Under the pieces are notes generated by a model. The model worked only from the letters and a program-made list of their open reading frames with translations. It was not told the DNA's origin and did not search any database. Below are positions 24,701 to 27,058 of a stretch of 27,058 nt of DNA, piece after piece (the stretch's first letter is position 1; each line of letters starts with the position of its first letter). The DNA comes from an uncultured Roseburia sp. (GTDB lineage: Bacteria; Bacillota; Clostridia; Lachnospirales; Lachnospiraceae). The translations under genes were made by a program, and so were the position numbers. Location: contig CAKRLC010000027.1 in assembly GCA_934358955.1 (NCBI GenBank), positions 1 to 27,058 of the forward strand. The letters are read 5' to 3'.

Positions 24701-25043
24701 TTTTCCGTTCCTTAAGCCGTAAAATCTCTACTGCTGTCCGGTGATTCACGTACTGAAGCAATGCTGCTACGCAATGCTTGCACATCCCTTCATAATTATA
24801 AAATGCTTCGCATCCGCAATTGCAGTTCGTTACATCCCCAAACTCCTCATCGATACTCGCTGTTACTTCATAATACTCCTGGTTATTTCCACGTACTTTT
24901 GCCCGGACATCTGCTGCCGGAAGCTCATCTACCAGGTACATGTCATAAGAAAAATCAAAAACCCCCGCGGTCTCGTATAATTCCTTTCCCCTTCGATATA
25001 CTGCCGGATATACTGTTTCTTTAATATCTGATACCGAAAACAT
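21747..25043 (-). CDS. SWIM zinc finger / SNF2-family DEAD/DEAH helicase
   Basis: A 1098-residue Swi2/Snf2-type ATPase that translocates on double-stranded DNA. The N-terminus carries a SWIM zinc finger (CxC..CxH: C76, C78, C88, H90). A bacterial SNF2-associated region follows (about 330-600). The SNF2 ATPase core has Walker A DDMGLGKT (658-665) and the DEAQ box (762-765). The C-terminal helicase lobe has LLFSQFTTMLDHL, ISLKAGGTGLNLTAADIVIHY and the TDRAHRIGQ motif VI. The architecture is the standard bacterial one (like B. subtilis YwqA plus a SWIM domain), and all motifs are intact. Its role is presumed to be in transcription recycling or DNA repair. Its promoter seems to be built partly from a repeat element (25089-25116). 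The ribosome-binding site GGAAGGGAAG is rather far from the ATG. Confidence 0.95.
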   Translation of the reverse strand: MFSVSDIKETVYPAVYRRGKELYETAGVFDFSYDMYLVDELPAADVRAKVRGNNQEYYEVTASIDEEFGDVTNCNCGCEAFYNYEGMCKHCVAALLQYVNHRTAVEILRLKERKKEKTGEEDRKSVASMETAPPLKNLLGQYSMRATSKYMLPEMILGKVELEPYFEMDYGYARLEFKIGIETKYILKNISGFLHSIHVNEKVHYGKKLDFYHHMEAFTEKSKRLIRFMQQQDDDKKRQSKFHAYYAYTGGYERTMELDGVGIDRFFEAVAEEPFTATIGYEINEPYTYHREIRKPKLTVKGASAGAFVSLEDIRMIEGDKYYYFYEDGEIYRGEPTLKGKVSDFFEYLYRQVGGDCYIAGPELAMFCRDLLPMLENSFEVVFDSFDEALYVPPKPEFELYLDRQAMDVVGAKLVAVYGDAKYNVLAKVEPGEVRDLSEELRIKSLVEPYFNEYDHTKTFFVIAKNEDLLYQLVAGGLQRLSQFMAIYTSDKFRNMKVVSAPNVSVGVSLKSDLLELKIHSDEMSSEELAYLLSKYDRKKKYIRLKNGDFLDIREDGISALAEVSEDLQLTEASLKKGTVLIPKYRAMYLDAALKNNQLLTIDKNKEFKGMVRNMKTIEDSDYEVVDSLKSIMRNYQKNGFLWLKTLRENGFGGILADDMGLGKTLQVISLLMSEQADYESGEKECRRSLIVCPASLVYNWQKEIERFAPSLETVTVTGSAPERKDIIRHTKDGQILITSYDLLKRDVEHYKNIIFAVQVIDEAQYIKNAGTQAAKGVKKITAAFKLALTGTPIENRLSELWSIFDYLMPGFLYTYQKFREEIETPIMNNKDENKMERLQRMIRPFILRRLKGDVLKDLPEKLEENVYAKMEGEQLQLYDAHVQQMKKMLDGKSEAEFKANKIQILAELTKLRQLCCDPALLFEDYKGESAKLEMCMELIENAVNGGHKVLLFSQFTTMLDHLAVQLKKLGIDYYMLTGAVNKEKRMQMVERFNQDEVPVFCISLKAGGTGLNLTAADIVIHYDPWWNVAVQNQATDRAHRIGQKNVVTVYKLVSQGTIEEKIIDIQEKKKKLAEQVLEGEGMDSVAFTKEEIMQLLG

Positions 25044-25088
25044 GTTACTGCTAATCTTCCCTTCCTGTTCTTTTGTATTATTTAATCT

Positions 25089-25116
25089 ATTTTACATTAT
25101 AAGATTCGGGTGTCAA
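25089..25116 (-). promoter_or_regulatory. promoter of the SNF2 helicase gene, -35 inside a repeat arm
   Basis: On the minus strand TTGACA (25111-25116), 16 bp, TAAAAT (25089-25094), five of six -10 bases matching consensus. The -35 box lies in the terminal arm of repeat copy B and the -10 box in flanking DNA, so the promoter is a hybrid. The leader would be about 40 nt. Confidence 0.55.
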
Positions 25117-25338
25117 AAGGTCTACATTTCAGTTTAGAATGACAAATTGCCCCAAAAAATATTGCAAGTTTCATTGTGCAAAACATTCCGATAAGCCTCT
25201 GAGAGCGTGAATCGTGTTCAGCAGAGGCTTCCACGCTTCATGAGTCTTATCTCCATTGCACAAAGAGAAACTTTCCATATTTCTTTTGTGCGATTTGCCA
25301 ATAAAGGTTAAGGAACAGACCTTTTAACACCCGAATCT
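25102..25338. repeat. palindromic repeat element, copy B (composite, MITE-like)
   Basis: Terminal inverted repeats of 22 bp (25102-25123 and 25317-25338) match at 21 of 22 positions and match copy A. Inside are two cores in opposite orientation: 25157-25180 is the reverse complement of copy A's TGCACAATGAAACTTG..., and 25257-25291 is the same core forwards. Between them is a central hairpin (GATAAG/CTTATC outside, AAGCCTCTG/CAGAGGCTT inside, 25190-25251). It has no ORF of note. Confidence 0.85.
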
Positions 25339-25355
25339 TATGATTTAACGCACAA

Positions 25356-25389
25356 CAAAAGTTCTGCAATATGCAGAACTTTTGTTTTT
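25356..25389. terminator. perfect 12-bp hairpin terminator
   Basis: CAAAAGTTCTGC (25356-25367) pairs perfectly with GCAGAACTTTTG (25373-25384) across a 5-nt loop. TTTTT follows on the plus strand; on the minus strand the run is shorter (TTTTGTTG). It lies about 90 bp beyond the DUF2442 gene stop codon, between that gene and copy B. The rest of 25390-25476 is AT-rich and shows nothing. Confidence 0.65.
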
Positions 25390-25476
25390 GGCTGTCTCAT
25401 TATAATAGCATATCTGTGGAAAATTTAGCTACTGTTTTTTCAAATTTTTTTAGATTTCTTTAAAAGCCAGCTAACA

Positions 25477-26274
25477 TTACCATTTATTTTTCAGCACATC
25501 CCCCTTTAAATACAGATTTCCTTTTACCTCCGTTTTGATTGGTGACAACATCTGTTTTTTTACCATATAAGCAACATTCTGGCGGGTACATTCCAAAATG
25601 TCACAGGTATCCGTTGTATCCAAAATATTTTTTCTGACAAAATTATCAAAATCTGTTTTTTTTATCGGAAGAGCCTCTTCTATCTCATAAAGCTTCTTTA
25701 CAGGCACATCAATAGAATGATTAAAGGTCAGACAATATCCATCAGTTCCGACTTCTCCCGACTCAAAGAGGGCTGTATTTTTCATGACCTTATCCACTCC
25801 ATCAACTTCTGTGAGCTGGTCTAATGCTATCTTTTTCACTGTCCCGTCTTTAAAAAAGCATACTACTGTATTTTTCTCACTGAGCACACAATCAATCAGA
25901 TTATGCTGTTTCCGTTTTTTCACAAATTCAGGCAGGCAGTCCAATTCTTTTATATACAAGTGGTCCTGCGAGCATCTTCCGGAAGAAATTTCAAGCATTT
26001 TCATTTCGTCATATCGAACAAGCCGATTGTTATTCAGTATTTCATTGATATTTTGCCTGCCACTTGGGATTACCCTTTCTTTCACCCACAGAAAACTGAT
26101 ATCCCGTGGTATCGTATATATGTTTCTTCTGACATAGCTTGTAAAAAGAAGCGGTGCAGACCACTCATCAAGATACTCCTGCAGTTCTATGATGTAAGTC
26201 TGCTCTTTTTCGTAATATTGCAGCACCCCGACCGCCTGTTTCATTTCTGAGTCAAGTATTTCATAGATTTTCAT
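25477..26274 (-). CDS. DUF2442-like protein with C-terminal helix-turn-helix
   Basis: A 265-residue protein of unknown function. The first ~110 residues form a domain with the pattern WVKERVIPSGRQNINEIL..NRLVRYDEMKMLEISSGRCSQD, which I associate with uncharacterised Lachnospiraceae proteins. Residues about 113-200 (CVLSEKNTVVCFFKDGTVKKI and on to SIDVPVKKLYEI) resemble DUF2442. The C-terminus (211-264) looks like an excisionase/MerR-type HTH: DTCDILECTRQNVAYMVKKQ with a small wing GNLYLKGDVL. That suggests DNA binding and possibly self-regulation. Its start codon overlaps the end of a frameshifted small ORF by 14 bp, which suggests a two-gene module. A toxin-antitoxin or phage-related role is possible but unproven. 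Confidence 0.6.
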   Translation of the reverse strand: MKIYEILDSEMKQAVGVLQYYEKEQTYIIELQEYLDEWSAPLLFTSYVRRNIYTIPRDISFLWVKERVIPSGRQNINEILNNNRLVRYDEMKMLEISSGRCSQDHLYIKELDCLPEFVKKRKQHNLIDCVLSEKNTVVCFFKDGTVKKIALDQLTEVDGVDKVMKNTALFESGEVGTDGYCLTFNHSIDVPVKKLYEIEEALPIKKTDFDNFVRKNILDTTDTCDILECTRQNVAYMVKKQMLSPIKTEVKGNLYLKGDVLKNKW

Positions 26275-26465
26275 AAACTTTATACCTCATATATATCATA
26301 TTCCACACTTTATCAAGGAATTTTTCCGGTAAAATCCCCTGCATATTTTCAAAAATGGTTCCTTTATCCTCTTCGGACAATTTATTGGCAAAAATATTTT
26401 TCTTATCCTCTATCAAATTCAGATTATCATAGCACGAAAAACTTCCGAATTATATCTGTATTCAT
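26261..26465 (-). pseudogene. frameshifted small gene upstream of the DUF2442/HTH gene
   Basis: The ATG at 26465 has a strong AAGGAGAAGAGG site, but the frame stops after 12 codons (MNTDIIRKFFVL). The next frame is open at once for about 60 codons (CYDNLNLIEDKKNIFANKLS onward) and stops at 26261, inside the start of the DUF2442 gene. Total length 205 nt equals 68 codons plus one base, so a single inserted base near the TTTTTCG run explains everything. The restored ~67-residue protein is charged and helical, ending NMIYMRYKVYENL. I do not recognise the family. Sequencing error, recent decay or frameshifting during translation are all possible. Confidence 0.55.
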
Positions 26466-26515
26466 GCTTCCTCTTCTCCTTATTTTACGCACGTCAAATA
26501 TTTTTATACATTTAC

Positions 26516-26603
26516 AAAAAATCCTTCCTATACTGTTCTTAACGAATATAGCAAAAAACGCATATCTTTTGCTATCATCTTAATTGCAGTATCTGGAAGG
26601 ATT
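26516..26603 (-). terminator. nested hairpin terminator
   Basis: AATCCTTCC (26520-26528) pairs with GGAAGGATT (26595-26603), ATACTG with CAGTAT inside, and ATAGCAAAA (26548-26556) with TTTTGCTAT (26567-26575) innermost. On the minus strand a TTTT run follows, as for a terminator of the sortase-like remnant. It ends about 50 bp before the small frameshifted gene. The rest of 26604-26696 shows nothing. Confidence 0.55.
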
Positions 26604-26696
26604 ATAATTTGTTTTTCACTTTGCGAATAAATCGTCCTGCCCGCCTTTTCGCCCCTAATTGCCTAATTACTGGCAAATATTTTACTGCTGAGTGAT

Positions 26697-27058
26697 CTAT
26701 AATGCCACCCTCTCTTTTAACCGTGAAATAACAAGATACCTCTGCTCATCCTGACCACTGATGCACACCGATAATACGAGCAGTTTATCTTCCCCCAATA
26801 TTCTAACATTGTCTTTGAAATAGGTTCCGTTCGTCTCCCGGCAGGATTCGAGCGACAAGACAAAATGATCACGTCCTTCTTTTGTCTTCGTTCCATATGT
26901 GTCATACACTGTGGTCAGGTATTTTTTATATAATATTTTGTTTTTAAAATCATAGATATTTTTTTCAGGTCATCTTTCGCAGGCTGCTTTTAATACTCAT
27001 CGCTCAAAAGAAAATCTGCCACATGCATACTTTGGATTCCCTCATAACTTCCACCTGT
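26697..27058 (-). pseudogene. degraded sortase-like gene (C-terminal part)
   Basis: The last ~90 codons are open from about 26969 (PEKNIYDFKNKILYKKYLTT) to the stop at 26697. The end resembles class B sortases: KLLVLSVC with the putative catalytic Cys, followed by DEQRYLVISRL with the putative Arg, spaced as in the family (LSTC..RYLV). Upstream the reading continues in another frame (TGGSYEGIQSMHVADFLLSDEY at the window edge), with a TAA stop and a shift in an A-rich run. At least two lesions therefore break the gene. No catalytic His region is visible. A GTG at 26909 could start a 70-residue fragment, but no ribosome-binding site supports it. The sortase assignment rests on the C-terminal motif only. 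Confidence 0.45.

Noticed and set aside
13097..25338. CRISPR array or tandem repeats
   Set aside because: The three repeat copies are widely spaced, palindromic and differ in length; there are no regular spacers.
26420..26465. Programmed +1 frameshift of the RF2 type in the small ORF
   Set aside because: The CTA TGA site is a poor slippery codon and no Shine-Dalgarno sequence is at the close spacing used in prfB; a plain indel is simpler.

Overview
The window looks like chromosome from a low-GC gut Firmicute of the family Lachnospiraceae, Roseburia/Agathobacter-like. The grounds are protein style, T-box and yybP-ykoY leaders, strong AGGAGG ribosome-binding sites and TTGACA/TATAAT promoters. 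The family placement is an impression from the sequence, not a database result. Most of the window is ordinary housekeeping DNA, with small structured repeats scattered through it and a decayed accessory patch at the right end.

Layout. (1) 1-98: start of a leftward AAA-type ATPase gene, cut by the window edge. (2) 526-2630: a rightward pair, a radical SAM/HhH protein and its TIGR03915-type partner, thought to act in DNA repair or modification. A 24-bp perfect palindrome with a LexA-box core lies upstream, which suggests SOS control. (3) 6392-2702, leftward: MarR regulator, citrate synthase, FtsH. (4) 12934-6628, leftward: RND/MMPL exporter, a large GLUG-repeat/coiled-coil membrane-anchored surface protein overlapping it by 17 bp, and a TatD nuclease, ending at a UUCG-loop terminator. 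A TetR regulator (13238-13813) diverges from this operon. (5) 13973-15778, rightward: NhaC antiporter and a DUF4321 membrane protein, closed by a bidirectional terminator. (6) 18455-15906, leftward: metG and a nitroreductase, behind a T-box leader of about 400 nt. (7) 21434-19041, leftward: MntP manganese exporter behind a yybP-ykoY Mn riboswitch with a terminator expression platform, then a CaCA Ca/Na antiporter and a zinc-ribbon protein. (8) 25043-21747, leftward: a SWIM/SNF2 helicase. (9) 25340-27058: a DUF2442/HTH protein, a frameshifted small ORF overlapping it, a hairpin terminator and the wreck of a sortase-like gene.

The clearest structure not explained by genes is a family of palindromic repeats. 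There is a 122-bp copy at 13097-13218, a 237-bp composite copy at 25102-25338 and a truncated copy at 15785-15840. The full copies have ~22-bp terminal inverted repeats that contain TTGACA pointing outwards, and a shared hairpin core. The 25102 copy appears to supply the -35 box of the SNF2 helicase promoter. A second, unrelated structured element lies at 20661-20764.

I found no tRNA, rRNA, CRISPR array, prophage or complete insertion sequence.
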